From Gemmatimonadota bacterium (GTDB taxonomy: Bacteria > Gemmatimonadota > Gemmatimonadetes > Gemmatimonadales > Gemmatimonadaceae): a stretch of 6,341 nucleotides of DNA. The DNA lies in assembly GCA_003222065.1 (NCBI GenBank), contig QHUV01000529.1:1-6341 (forward strand), given 5' to 3'. Below are positions 1-6,062 of this stretch, one piece after another (the first letter of the stretch is position 1; every line of letters starts with the position of its first letter). The translations under genes and the position numbers were made by a program. The notes under the pieces are model-generated. The model worked only from the letters and a program-made list of their open reading frames with translations. It had not been told where the DNA came from and did not search any database.

Positions 1-171
1 GACGAAGCCCGCGCGCGCGCGCGCGAGATCCACGAGAAGACATGGGCCGCGCTCGACCAATACCGCTCGCTCGACGAACAGCACGATTGGTGGCCGGCGT
101 TCGTACGTCGCGTCCTCGGCAAGGAAAGCGCGGCGGCAGCCCGGCCGGGACTGAACATCTTCCCCGAGTAA
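1..171 (+). CDS. C-terminal fragment of an unrecognised protein (5' end outside window)
   Basis: The frame is open from the first base and ends at TAA (169-171), giving 56 residues. The fragment begins with an Ala/Arg alternation encoded by a CG dinucleotide run (10-25). It continues as a charged, probably helical stretch containing LDEQHDWWPAFVRRVLGKE and finishes with LNIFPE. I do not recognise a family. No membrane segment or metal-binding motif is visible. That it is a gene is supported by the open frame up to the window edge, protein-like composition (Trp pair, mixed charge) and a hairpin placed directly after the stop. The start and most of the protein lie upstream, so no function is proposed. 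Confidence 0.6.
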   Translation, partial: DEARARAREIHEKTWAALDQYRSLDEQHDWWPAFVRRVLGKESAAAARPGLNIFPE

Positions 172-172
172 C

Positions 173-210
173 CTGTTCGCGGACGCACGACTCGTCCCGA
201 AAGCGAACAG
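173..210 (+). terminator. Nested hairpin after the first stop codon, possible terminator
   Basis: A perfect 8-bp inverted repeat, CTGTTCGC (173-180) and GCGAACAG (203-210), encloses a second 5-bp stem, GGACG (181-185) and CGTCC (193-197). The inner loop is 7 nt, and a 5-nt bulge (198-202) lies on the 3' side. It begins one base after the TAA of the upstream gene. No T-rich tract follows (the next bases are C/G), so it is not a classical intrinsic terminator. It may act as a 3' stabilising hairpin or a pause site. The pairing is seen directly; the role is inferred from position. Confidence 0.4.
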
Positions 211-327
211 CGCGCGGCGTCGGTCAATTCCGTCATCCTGTTGCGCGCAAACGAAATAGCCCGCCAGAGGCAGAGGCACGGACATTCCCATCCTGGCGAT
301 GCCGACCTCACACAATCGAAAAGGCTC

Positions 328-2835
328 ATGCACACCTTCCGTCAGGATCTGCTCGCGGCCGCTCGGTCGCTCAGGCGCAGTCCCGGGTTCACCGTCGTCG
401 TCGTGCTGACGCTGGCGATCGCGATTGGCCCGCTGACGGCGATGTTCAGCGTCGTGGACGCGGTGCTTCTCCGTCCCCTCCCCTTCGAAGAGCCAGACCG
501 CATCGTTCAGCTCTGGGCTGGCGAAGGAACCGCATCGCACGGGCCCATCTCCTCCGCCAATTTCGTGGACTGGCGCAAGATGAGCCGGTCGTTCGACGCG
601 ATCGCCGCCGAAGACTTTGCGTGGTTCAATCTCACGAGTGATGGAGACGGTGGGCGCCCCGAGCGGCTGCGCGGCGCCGTTGTCTCCGCCAGTCTATTTC
701 GCGTGCTCGGCGTGCGTCCGATTCTTGGCTCGGGCCTAACGCCTGACGACGACCGGCCCGGCGCCCGCTCGATCGTGCTCGCGCATGGAGTCTGGACGCG
801 TCGCTTTGCCGGGGACCGGCGCATCATCGGCCGCGAGATACTTCTCAACGGGGAGCGCTGGCGGGTCGCCGGGGTAATGCCGGAGGGGTTTTCGTTCCCG
901 GGCCCGCTCGTCGAGGAGAGCATCGACCTCTGGGCGCCACTCGCCTGGTCACCTAACGAGCTGCAGCGTGGAATGCGCCGCTATGGCGTCACGGCGCGGC
1001 TCCGCTCCGGCTTGACGATCGCTCAGGCGCAACGCGACATGGACGGCGTCGCCGCGCGACTGGCGGCGGACTATCCGGAAGCGAACGCGCATACGAGCGT
1101 CCGTGTCGTGCCGATCCACGACGAGCTTTCCGGCGGAGCGCGCGACCCCTTGTTGCTGCTTCTCGGCGCCGTCGCGCTCGTGCTCGTCGTCGCTTGCGCC
1201 AACGCGGCCAACCTCATGCTCGCCCGCGCCCGGGGCCGGGAGCGCGAGATGGCACTGCGCGCAGCATTAGGGGCCGGGCGCCGACGTATCATTGCCCAAC
1301 TGCTTATCGAGAGCCTGGTGCTCTCCGCGGGCGCAGCAGCGTTAGGCGCGCTCGTCGGCGTCTGGTTGACGACTCTCTACGCGGCGCTGACGCCCGCGCC
1401 CGCGCGCGCCTCGCTCACGCTCGATGGCCGCATCCTCGCCTTCCTCGTGGTCGTCACCGGACTCACCGGTCTGGCTTTCGGTTGCGTGCCGGCATGGAGA
1501 GCGTCGACGGCGACATTGGGCGATTCGCTGCGAAGCGCCGGTCGTTCCACCACCGCGCGCCGCGACCGGCGGCGATTCTCATCCGCGCTCGTCCTCCTCG
1601 AGGTCGCAACGGCCGTTGTCTTGCTCGTCGGCGCGGGACTGCTCGTTCGGAGCTTCGAGAACCTAACGAGTGTCAATCCTGGATTCGACGCGAGTAAGGT
1701 TTACACCACGCGCATGTCGCTTCCGGGGGGACGGTATGGCGACGACGCTGCGACGCGCCGGTTCATGGACGAGGGGCTCGCCCGGCTCGCCGCAATTCCC
1801 GGCGTCACTTACGCCGGCGCCGTCGATTATTTGCCATTCGGCCAGAGCGATTTTCACATCGGGATGGTGATCGAGGGGCATGAGAGTGCGCCGGTCGGCG
1901 AAGCGTCGGCGCATTATCGTGCGATCGCTGGGGACTACTTCGAGGCGATGCGCATACGGCACATCGGCGGCCGTACATTTGGTTCGACCGACAGGTGGGG
2001 GTCGCCACTCGTAGTCCTCGTCAACGAAGCGATGGCGCACCGCTATTGGCCGGGCGAGAGCCCCATCGGGCGCCGTGTTCGCATTGGCAACATCGGCGAT
2101 CCGCACCCGGACCCGTGGATGACGGTCATCGGCGTCGTTGGCAATGTGAAGCATTGGAGTCTGAGCGAAGTACCACAACCTGAGTTCTACCTTTCGCTCG
2201 AGCAGCAGCCGGCGCGGAATTTCAGCTTCGTTGCCCGCGTGGATGCGGAGAGAAACTCCACCCTCGCAGGCGTGCGCGACGCGCTGTTCTCCGTCGATCC
2301 GCGGCAACCCGCGACCTGGGAGCCGCTGCACACGCTCATTGATTCGTCGATCGCGGAGCCACGGTTTCGCAGCGTGTTCATCGGTGCGTTCGCGGTCGTC
2401 GCTCTCACGCTAGCGATCATCGGTCTGTACGGTCTCATCTCCTTCGGCGTCACGCAGCGGACACGCGAGTTGGGCGTCCGTGTCGCGCTCGGTGCGCGCC
2501 GCGCGGACATCATCGGCCTTGTCCTGCGGGAGGGGCTTCGCCTCGCCATCGCTGGCATCGTGATCGGCGTCGCCTGCGCATTCGTCGCGACGCGGCTTCT
2601 CAAGGGGATGCTCTACCAGGTCGGGGTGACGGACGTCACCACGTTCGTGACTGTGCCGCTCGTACTGCTATCGACCGCCGTGCTGGCGAACTACCTTCCC
2701 GCGCGGCGTGCGGCTCGCATCGATCCAGTGGTGGCGTTGCAGGCTGCGCTCGGGATGACGGAGAGGATCGTTCGGCCGCTCTTTCCATCTGCGTTCAATC
2801 TGCGCAATCTGCGTTCATCTGCGTCCTGCTTTTGA
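328..2835 (+). CDS. ADOP-type ABC transporter permease (MacB/FtsX family)
   Basis: This 835-residue inner-membrane protein has the duplicated architecture of the orphan permeases first named in Acidobacteria (ADOP). Membrane segment 1 (about 21-44) is followed by a first MacB periplasmic core (about 45-265) and three FtsX segments (about 272-296, 322-350, 368-388). Segment 5 (about 418-440), a second periplasmic core (about 441-678) and three final segments (about 682-706, 728-755, 772-790) complete it. The cytoplasmic coupling motif occurs twice: REMALRAALGAGRRR (307-320) and TRELGVRVALGARR (712-725). The repeated half ends with ARIDPVVALQ (796-805), the usual family end. ATG 328 is chosen because the conserved N-terminus (FRQDLLAAARSLRRSPGF) starts there; AAAAGG (319-324) is a weak ribosome site, and an in-frame TTG at 241 adds only non-conserved residues. 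No ATPase gene is nearby. Family members act with MacB-type ATPases in export or envelope mechanotransmission; the substrate here is unknown. Residues 810-835 are an atypical tail read through a short-repeat array. Confidence 0.93.
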   Translation: MHTFRQDLLAAARSLRRSPGFTVVVVLTLAIAIGPLTAMFSVVDAVLLRPLPFEEPDRIVQLWAGEGTASHGPISSANFVDWRKMSRSFDAIAAEDFAWFNLTSDGDGGRPERLRGAVVSASLFRVLGVRPILGSGLTPDDDRPGARSIVLAHGVWTRRFAGDRRIIGREILLNGERWRVAGVMPEGFSFPGPLVEESIDLWAPLAWSPNELQRGMRRYGVTARLRSGLTIAQAQRDMDGVAARLAADYPEANAHTSVRVVPIHDELSGGARDPLLLLLGAVALVLVVACANAANLMLARARGREREMALRAALGAGRRRIIAQLLIESLVLSAGAAALGALVGVWLTTLYAALTPAPARASLTLDGRILAFLVVVTGLTGLAFGCVPAWRASTATLGDSLRSAGRSTTARRDRRRFSSALVLLEVATAVVLLVGAGLLVRSFENLTSVNPGFDASKVYTTRMSLPGGRYGDDAATRRFMDEGLARLAAIPGVTYAGAVDYLPFGQSDFHIGMVIEGHESAPVGEASAHYRAIAGDYFEAMRIRHIGGRTFGSTDRWGSPLVVLVNEAMAHRYWPGESPIGRRVRIGNIGDPHPDPWMTVIGVVGNVKHWSLSEVPQPEFYLSLEQQPARNFSFVARVDAERNSTLAGVRDALFSVDPRQPATWEPLHTLIDSSIAEPRFRSVFIGAFAVVALTLAIIGLYGLISFGVTQRTRELGVRVALGARRADIIGLVLREGLRLAIAGIVIGVACAFVATRLLKGMLYQVGVTDVTTFVTVPLVLLSTAVLANYLPARRAARIDPVVALQAALGMTERIVRPLFPSAFNLRNLRSSASCF
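2787..2823 (+). repeat. Four-unit ATCTGCG short repeat array
   Basis: The heptamer ATCTGCG occurs four times, starting at 2787, 2798, 2807 and 2817. The units are separated by TTCA, CA and TTC, giving periods of 11, 9 and 10 bp. The array ends 9 bases before the permease stop codon, so it is translated as the last part of the protein's tail (within FNLRNLRSSA). Periods that are not multiples of three and a tail beyond the conserved permease end suggest a nucleotide-level repeat that happens to be read, not a protein repeat. Its function is unknown. Confidence 0.75.
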
Positions 2836-2899
2836 CTTGAAGCGATACGCGCAAATCGGCGCGGAACCTGCAAGCCACGCACAGAAAAGCCGTCCCCTT

Positions 2900-4699
2900 A
2901 TGTCAATCTCTCGACGCTCATTCGTCGTGAGCGCCAGTACGTCGCTGGCCGTACTCGCGGGAGCGCCGCGGCTGGTGCTTCCCTGGCGCCGTCGTTATGC
3001 ACTCGTCATTCGCGGCGGGACCGTCTTCGATGGACTCGGCGGTCCTGGGATCGAGGCGGACGTCGCGATCGACGGCGGACGCGTCGTCGCGATCGCCAGG
3101 GATCTCAAGGACGACGGGGCGATGGAGATCGACGCCCGCGGCATGGCCGTGACGCCGGGATTCATCGACATCCATTCGCACGGCGATGGCACCCTCTGGG
3201 ACGATCCGCGCGCCGAGTCGGTCGTTAGGCAGGGCGTGACGACGATCGTCGTCGGGCAGGACGGGTCGTCGCGCGCGCCCACCGGCGGCGCCACGGCCGA
3301 CGGTGAGTCCGAGAAGGATCGGCACGCCTTCGCGAGCTTCGACCAGTTCTGGCAGTCGCTCAAGGCGCTGCAGCCGGGTGTGAACGTGGCATCGATGGTC
3401 GGACTGGGCACGGTACGCGGCATCGTCATCGGCAACGTCAATCGGCCGGCGACGCCTGACGAAAGGGCGCGCATGACGGAGCTCGTCGAGCAGGCGCTCG
3501 CCGCCGGCGCTTGTGGCGCGTCGTCTGGCCTCGAGTACACGCCCGGCGCCTTCGCGACGCGCGAGGAGCTCATTGCGCTCTGCAGACCGCTGTCGGCGCG
3601 CCGACTGCCGTACGCGACGCACATGCGCAACGAGGATGACCACTTGCTCGAAGCCATCGACGAATCGATCGCCGTCGCGTCGGGCGCGAACTGCCCGCTC
3701 CAGATCTCGCATCTCAAGACGCAGGGGCCCCGCAACTGGGGCAAACTCGACGACGTCTTCGCCCGCATTCATCGCGCCCGCGGTGGATTGGATATTGCCT
3801 CGACCAAGAGCGGCGAGACTCGTAAGGCACCCCCGTCAGCGGCAAAGCGCGCCAAAGCTGCGCCGGCGCGTGGCCGGCGCGCCGAGCCCCGGCCGCCGTC
3901 GACGGCCGCGGCCGGCGCGGCGCCGCGCATCGACGTCGCGTTCGACCGCTACCCGTACATCGCGTATCAAACAGGGTTGAGCAATCTCTTCCCCGTTTGG
4001 AGCCGCGCCGGGACGACCGAAGAGTTTCTGCGGCGCCTCGATGATCCCGCCACCGCCGACCAGATCCGCCGCGAGACCGTCGCGAAGGTCGACCTCATCG
4101 GTGGTTGGGACAACGTGCAGATCACCGGCGTCAGCAACTACGCCGACGCCGCCGCCGATGGCAAGCGGCTCGGCAGTTTCGCAAAGACTCAACAGCTCGA
4201 GCCATATGCGCTCGCCGTCGCCCTGCTCCAGCGCGGCAAGGCGAATGTCGGGATGGTCGGTTTCGCGATGAGCGAGGAGAATCTCGAACGCATACTCGCG
4301 CATCCCCAGGGGATGGTCTGCTCCGACGGCGGCGCCTACGCCCTCGACGGTCCGACGCACAAGGGTCACCCCCACCCGCGCGGGCTCGGCACCTTCCCAC
4401 GTGTGTTAGGCAGATATGTGCGCGAGCGGAAGGCGCTGACGCTGGCGAGCGCCATCCACAAAATGAGCGGCTTCCCCGCGTCGCGTATCGGTCTCACCGA
4501 TCGCGGCCGTCTCGCCTCCGGCATGGCCGCCGACGTCGTCGTCTTCGATCCGGCGACGGTCGAGGACAAGGCAACATACGAGGATCCGTTTCACTATCCG
4601 GTGGGCATCAAAGCCGTCATCGTGAACGGCGTCGTCGCGCTTCACGACAAGCAGCGGGCGACGGAGAGAACTGGCCAGGCGCTACCTGCCTCAAAATAG
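2900..4699 (+). CDS. Tat-exported N-acyl-D-amino-acid deacylase-type amidohydrolase
   Basis: This 599-residue metal-dependent hydrolase belongs to the D-aminoacylase branch of the amidohydrolase superfamily, which removes acyl groups from N-acyl-D-amino acids. A twin-arginine signal (SRRSFVV, residues 4-10) and a hydrophobic stretch to about residue 28 suggest folded export. The small beta-sandwich starts at YALVIRGGTVFDG (33-45) and closes with GRLASGMAADVVVFDP and IKAVIVNG near the end. Metal-site candidates are H92 and H94 (FIDIHSHGDG), H241 (ATHMRNE), H271 (ISHLKTQG) and D476 (CSDGGAY). The Cys that bridges metals in characterised D-aminoacylases (GNCG) is replaced by D121 (GQDG). Residues about 300-343 form an Ala/Pro/Arg-rich insert before DVAFDRYPYIAY. 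ATG 2900 is chosen because it places the Tat motif at the N-terminus; a TTG at 2837 is in frame but adds unrelated residues, and the ribosome site is weak (GAAAAG, 2883-2888). The gene lies 64 bp after the permease. The family is clear; the substrate is not. Confidence 0.92.
   Translation: MSISRRSFVVSASTSLAVLAGAPRLVLPWRRRYALVIRGGTVFDGLGGPGIEADVAIDGGRVVAIARDLKDDGAMEIDARGMAVTPGFIDIHSHGDGTLWDDPRAESVVRQGVTTIVVGQDGSSRAPTGGATADGESEKDRHAFASFDQFWQSLKALQPGVNVASMVGLGTVRGIVIGNVNRPATPDERARMTELVEQALAAGACGASSGLEYTPGAFATREELIALCRPLSARRLPYATHMRNEDDHLLEAIDESIAVASGANCPLQISHLKTQGPRNWGKLDDVFARIHRARGGLDIASTKSGETRKAPPSAAKRAKAAPARGRRAEPRPPSTAAAGAAPRIDVAFDRYPYIAYQTGLSNLFPVWSRAGTTEEFLRRLDDPATADQIRRETVAKVDLIGGWDNVQITGVSNYADAAADGKRLGSFAKTQQLEPYALAVALLQRGKANVGMVGFAMSEENLERILAHPQGMVCSDGGAYALDGPTHKGHPHPRGLGTFPRVLGRYVRERKALTLASAIHKMSGFPASRIGLTDRGRLASGMAADVVVFDPATVEDKATYEDPFHYPVGIKAVIVNGVVALHDKQRATERTGQALPASK
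3797..3928 (+). other. Low-complexity Ala/Pro/Arg insert in the amidohydrolase
   Basis: Codons about 300-343 of the amidohydrolase encode a linker made almost wholly of Ala, Pro, Arg, Lys, Ser and Gly (for example AKRAKAAPARGRRAEPRPP). It falls where relatives run directly from a barrel helix (ARGGLDIA) into the strand with DRYPY. The DNA carries three copies of GCCGGCGCG (3862-3870, 3873-3881, 3911-3919). Protein on the two sides is similar (GLDIAST before, RIDVAFD after), which hints at a small duplication flanking the insert. Composition and position are seen; insertion relative to the family is from memory of related proteins, not an alignment. Confidence 0.65.
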
Positions 4700-4705
4700 A
4701 GGTCG

Positions 4706-5899
4706 TCAGAAACTCTCTCGAACGAGGCCCATCAACTCGTCGATATCGCGTTCGCTCGTCCGCCAGTTGTGCGTGCAGACACGGAGTGAGAATGCTCCGT
4801 TGACCTTCGTCGACGAGATCAGAAACCGTCCGGGCTCATTGATACGCGCATTGACCCGCTCGTTGAGCGCATCCAGCGTCGCGGCGTCATCCACGTCGCT
4901 GGGATGCGCGCGGAAGCAGAGGATGCCCAGTCGCGCCGGCGCGAGCACCTCGAGCGCCGATTCGCGCCTAACGAGTACCTCGGCGTACTCGGCGAGCTCG
5001 ATGCCGCGCTCGATCATCGCCCGGATCGGCGCGAGCCCGAACGTGCGTACCGAGAGCCAGATCTTGAGCGCCCGCGCATACCGCGTGAGCTGCTCGCCGT
5101 AATCGGCGAAGTTGACCTCCTCGTCACCCGGCGCGACGTCCTTCAAGTACTCGGGGAAAATATGAAACGCGGACTTGAGCGCCCCGGGCTCGCGCGCCAA
5201 GAGACACCCACACTCGAACGGCACATACAGCCACTTGTGCGGATCGAGCACCACCGAGTCCGCGCGCTCGATGCCCCGCAGCAATTCGGGCCCGCGCGCA
5301 GTGAGCGCGGCGAACGCACCGTACGCCGCGTCGACGTGCAGCCAGAGGGACTCACGACCGCACAAATCAGCAATGGCGGGGAGATCGTCGATGGCGCCCG
5401 TGTTCGTGGTTCCGGCTGAGGCGACGACGAGAAAGGGGACCCTGCCCGCCACGCGATCCGCGGCCACGGCGTTACGAACCGCGTCAGCCCTCAGGCGCCA
5501 CGCGCCATCCACGGGCAAGACACGCACGTTCTCCCGCGAGATGCCGGCCATCCAGGCAGCGCGCACGACCGCCGAGTGTGCCTGGGTGGACGTGTACATC
5601 GTCAGTCGGGGCAGCAGCGTTGCGTCGTCAGCGACCCGCGCGTGCCGTGCCGCGACCACCGCCATCAGCGCCGCCGTCGATCCACCGGACGTGAGCAGGC
5701 CGCCGGTCCCGTTAGGCATGCCGAGCCACTGACGGAACCAGTCGAGGACCGTGAGCTCCAGCTCGTTGGGCCCGGACGCGATCGGCCAGACGCCCTGCGA
5801 CTGTACCAACGAGCCGCTTCGCTTCGGGGCGCGAGAGCGTAATGCGTACCGGCTGGTCGCGGAGCGACGCCAGGTGCGTGGTGACCAGCTCGGAGACAC
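4706..5899 (-). CDS. Group II PLP-dependent decarboxylase, catalytic body (damaged gene)
   Basis: The open frame of 397 residues carries the core of a pyridoxal-phosphate decarboxylase of the aromatic-L-amino-acid/glutamate decarboxylase family, which removes CO2 from an amino acid in the cytoplasm. Recognisable parts are VWPIASGPNELEL (38-50), the phosphate-binding loop LLTSGGSTAAL (68-78), the PLP-stacking His in AHSA (H108), SAGTTNTGAIDD (161-172), HVDAAYGAF with the pyridine-nitrogen Asp (D190), and LDPHKWLY with the Schiff-base lysine K222. The C-terminal domain runs to RTSERDIDELMGLVRESF. The first 30 or so residues, from GTG 5899, do not resemble the family; they are an out-of-frame reading of the real N-terminus (5963-5808). 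Intact relatives are about 470-490 residues and have a DHPRF-type segment that is absent here. The substrate cannot be named. It is either a pseudogene or affected by a sequence error. It converges on the amidohydrolase with 6 bp between stops. Confidence 0.85.
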   Translation of the reverse strand: MSPSWSPRTWRRSATSRYALRSRAPKRSGSLVQSQGVWPIASGPNELELTVLDWFRQWLGMPNGTGGLLTSGGSTAALMAVVAARHARVADDATLLPRLTMYTSTQAHSAVVRAAWMAGISRENVRVLPVDGAWRLRADAVRNAVAADRVAGRVPFLVVASAGTTNTGAIDDLPAIADLCGRESLWLHVDAAYGAFAALTARGPELLRGIERADSVVLDPHKWLYVPFECGCLLAREPGALKSAFHIFPEYLKDVAPGDEEVNFADYGEQLTRYARALKIWLSVRTFGLAPIRAMIERGIELAEYAEVLVRRESALEVLAPARLGILCFRAHPSDVDDAATLDALNERVNARINEPGRFLISSTKVNGAFSLRVCTHNWRTSERDIDELMGLVRESF

Positions 5900-5963
5900 G
5901 CGCCGCCATCGCGCGCATCGTCTCGAGGTCGACCTCGAGGGGAGAGACCCATGAATCGGACAT
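5808..5963 (-). pseudogene. Frame-displaced N-terminus of the PLP decarboxylase
   Basis: Starting at ATG 5963 on the minus strand, about 52 residues read MSDSWVSPLEVDLETMRAMA and continue through ARVSELVTTHLASLRDQPVR to RPEAKRLV. This is the standard helical N-terminal segment of group II decarboxylases (MR-x-M-x-x-x-V, then a HLASLRDxPV type motif). Beyond about 5808 this frame turns into Arg-rich nonsense and stops at 5712, while the family sequence resumes in another frame at VQSQGVWPIASG (about 5805). The span 5963-4706 is 1258 bp, not a multiple of three. Between the two pieces the family normally has roughly 50-70 residues, including the conserved HPRF region. An internal deletion that also shifts frame explains both facts. 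No Shine-Dalgarno sequence is visible before ATG 5963. Confidence 0.72.
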
Positions 5964-6062
5964 GGGAAAACGGTAGCGTGCCGACCGTTGCCTGTGAACG
6001 ACCGATCACGCCCACTGCGGGCCAGACCTCGATATTTGGTCGGCTACTCAAGCCGAGGGACC
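5964..6062. other. Intergenic gap between two minus-strand genes
   Basis: This 99-bp gap has no convincing open frame. Besides the hairpin at 5967-5989, TCGGC (6040-6044) and GCCGA (6052-6056) form a 5-bp stem with a 7-nt loop just after the stop of the upstream minus-strand gene. GCCGACC (5980-5986) also repeats inverted as GGTCGGC (6038-6044). These pairings are mutually exclusive, so alternative structures are possible, but none resembles a known riboswitch. I could not identify a credible -35/-10 pair for the decarboxylase. Confidence 0.4.
5967..5989 (-). terminator. Small hairpin with T-run between the minus-strand genes
   Basis: On the minus strand AACGGT (5989-5984) pairs with ACCGTT (5974-5969) around a 9-nt loop, and the stem runs into four T residues (5970-5967). 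It lies downstream of the minus-strand gene ending at 6063 and only 3-5 bp before the decarboxylase ATG at 5963. It could be a weak intrinsic terminator for the upstream gene or a structure that hides the decarboxylase start. Six base pairs is short, so the call is tentative. Confidence 0.3.

Noticed and set aside
10..25. (CG)8 dinucleotide run as a Z-DNA or regulatory element
   Set aside because: It is read in frame as Ala-Arg repeats within a coding fragment and is common in GC-rich coding DNA.
241..250. Palindrome TTGCGCGCAA upstream of the permease as an operator
   Set aside because: Ten-base palindromes are expected several times by chance in a window this size, and there is no second copy or nearby promoter.
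42..641. Plus-strand open frame of 199 residues across the first gene end and the permease start
   Set aside because: It is Arg/Pro-rich, overlaps the conserved permease N-terminus in another frame and crosses the hairpin.
1663..2331. Minus-strand open frame of 222 residues inside the permease
   Set aside because: It has no recognisable motif and its composition mirrors the opposing permease codons.
2832..2860. TTGACT as a -35 box for the amidohydrolase
   Set aside because: No acceptable -10 element occurs 16-18 bp downstream.
2918..3772. Long minus-strand open frames (284 and 257 residues) opposite the amidohydrolase
   Set aside because: They are Arg/Ala/Pro-rich, resemble no family and lie wholly opposite a gene with clear motifs. 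Long antisense frames are expected in GC-rich codon-biased DNA.
4904..5419. Plus-strand open frame of 171 residues opposite the decarboxylase
   Set aside because: The opposing strand encodes clear PLP-enzyme motifs; this frame has none.
5816..5825. GCTTC tandem duplication as the cause of the decarboxylase frameshift
   Set aside because: Removing one 5-bp copy puts the N-terminus into the third frame, not the frame of the catalytic body, and would not restore the missing residues.
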